From NCBI GenBank assembly GCA_020052975.1, contig JAGVOC010000396.1:1-6248 (forward strand): DNA of 6,248 bases, written 5' to 3'. Made by a program: the position numbers and the translations under genes. Positions 5,550 through 6,248 of this stretch are shown here, piece after piece. The notes under the pieces are model-generated. The model was not told the DNA's origin. It did no database searches and was given only the letters and a program-made list of their open reading frames with translations. The stretch's first letter is position 1. Every line of letters starts with the position of its first letter. Origin of the DNA: Desulfobacterales bacterium (GTDB taxonomy: Bacteria; Desulfobacterota; Desulfobacteria; Desulfobacterales; RPRI01).

Positions 5550-6248
5550 TTACAGTTTCTGCATCTGGTTCTTTAAGGAGAAACCGCGAAGGGTTGGGGC
5601 CTTGTTCCCTTTGTACTGGATGAGGACATTATGCGTCTCCCCAAGCGTGCCGGGCAGGATCAGTCTCTTGATCTTTGCGACTTCGAAAAGGTAATCCTTT
5701 GAATTCTTATACAGTTCGGCGATCATTTCATCGATGCCGAGTGATACAAGGTAAGTGCCCTGCCGGCAGAAGCCGAGCGTCATGAAGCCGTATTCTTCTC
5801 CCCATTTCTTCACCGAAGAAAAATTTACATGGGCGGTGATATCCTGATCTCCGGTTTTCGCGAACGGGTCCTCGTTGACCTGATGCCTGAAGTAACACAT
5901 GAGCGTACCCCTGTTCCGATCTTCGCTGTAATATTCCTGTGACGGATGGCCGTAATCTATCGTGACGATAAACCCTTCTGAAAGAACACCGGACGCCGAC
6001 CTGAGCCATTCCTTAATCCTGAGGTTTATCTCTGTTCTGTAGCCAGGGGGGAAGGACAGGGAGAATTCTTCCAGATAACCGGAAAGGGCAGGGGTGCTTA
6101 AATCACCCTTTGTTTCTTTGAATAAGCCATTTTCTGCGACAACATAGACCTCTCTCAGGGTGTCCTCCATCTCAACGAGATGGACAGGAAAGGCGTCGAG
6201 CAGTTCATTCGAAAGAATGCAGCCGGAGATGATCCCAATTTCCTCCAG
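5550..6248 (-). CDS. MidA/NDUFAF7-family SAM-dependent methyltransferase, C-terminal part, 5' end outside window
   Basis: On the minus strand the frame stays open from the right edge (6248) to TAA at 5550-5552, giving 232 residues, against nearly 400 for a full member. The ATG at 6168-6170 is internal, because the 26 codons upstream are typical family sequence (SNELLDAFPVHLVEM, the region after the SAM-binding fold). Other family motifs are FIVTIDYGH, RGTLMCYFRHQVNEDPF, and GDQDITAHVNFSSV with a conserved Asp-x-Thr-Ala-His. The mitochondrial homologue NDUFAF7 (MidA in Dictyostelium) dimethylates an arginine of a complex I subunit during assembly. The bacterial proteins share the fold (Methyltransf_28, formerly DUF185), but their substrate is not established. 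The N-terminal SAM-binding motifs are outside the window. The gene is convergent with the signalling genes, 97 bases from the second regulator, so it is probably an unrelated unit. Confidence 0.9.
   Translation of the reverse strand: MEEIGIISGCILSNELLDAFPVHLVEMEDTLREVYVVAENGLFKETKGDLSTPALSGYLEEFSLSFPPGYRTEINLRIKEWLRSASGVLSEGFIVTIDYGHPSQEYYSEDRNRGTLMCYFRHQVNEDPFAKTGDQDITAHVNFSSVKKWGEEYGFMTLGFCRQGTYLVSLGIDEMIAELYKNSKDYLFEVAKIKRLILPGTLGETHNVLIQYKGNKAPTLRGFSLKNQMQKL

Noticed and set aside
5506..5694. 62-residue plus-strand open frame between and over the methyltransferase 3' end
   Set aside because: Most of it overlaps the conserved minus-strand methyltransferase C-terminus. It has no ribosome site and no recognisable sequence.

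Overview
The window looks like chromosomal DNA of a Gram-negative bacterium with many signalling proteins. GC content is in the mid-40s percent by eye. The multi-PAS histidine kinase, the Rcp1-type response regulator, a GAF domain of the 'PGWKSCRMP ... EGHPP' type, the PKD fragment and the MidA-family methyltransferase would together fit Nitrospirota or Desulfobacterota. That placement is inferred from protein style only and is not firm.

Layout from left to right. (1) The 3' end of a universal stress protein gene, whose 5' end lies outside the window, followed by a stem-loop at 314-340. (2) An orphan, start-less fragment of a PKD-repeat surface protein (362-739), best read as a gene remnant. 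(3) A 188-base intergenic region with a good extended -10 sigma70-type promoter (773-800) and a possible 21-codon leader ORF (843-908). (4) A soluble 997-residue hybrid-sensor kinase with four PAS domains, one GAF domain, and HisKA and HATPase_c domains (928-3921). (5) A long intercistronic inverted repeat (3900-3978) that supplies the kinase's last codons and stop, then a strong Shine-Dalgarno sequence. (6) A single-domain Rcp1-like response regulator (4002-4454). (7) A purine-rich spacer of degenerate 8-base repeats (4458-4489). (8) A second response regulator with REC, PAS and coiled coil but no recognisable output domain (4505-5452). (9) The C-terminal 232 residues of a MidA/NDUFAF7-family methyltransferase on the minus strand (5550-6248), convergent with the signalling genes and cut by the right edge.

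The central genes probably form one operon: a cytoplasmic kinase that reads several small-molecule, redox or protein inputs, and two receivers. The first receiver is a classic stand-alone phospho-receiver. The second couples phosphorylation to another PAS sensor and a helical tail. All catalytic and phosphorylation residues are intact in the three proteins. The final output is not in the window, so it must act through protein contact or through genes elsewhere.

I did not find a clearly unprecedented system. The points most worth a second look are the paired-cysteine motif shared by PAS1 and PAS3, the inverted repeat at the kinase/regulator junction, the output-less REC-PAS protein, and the PKD remnant.
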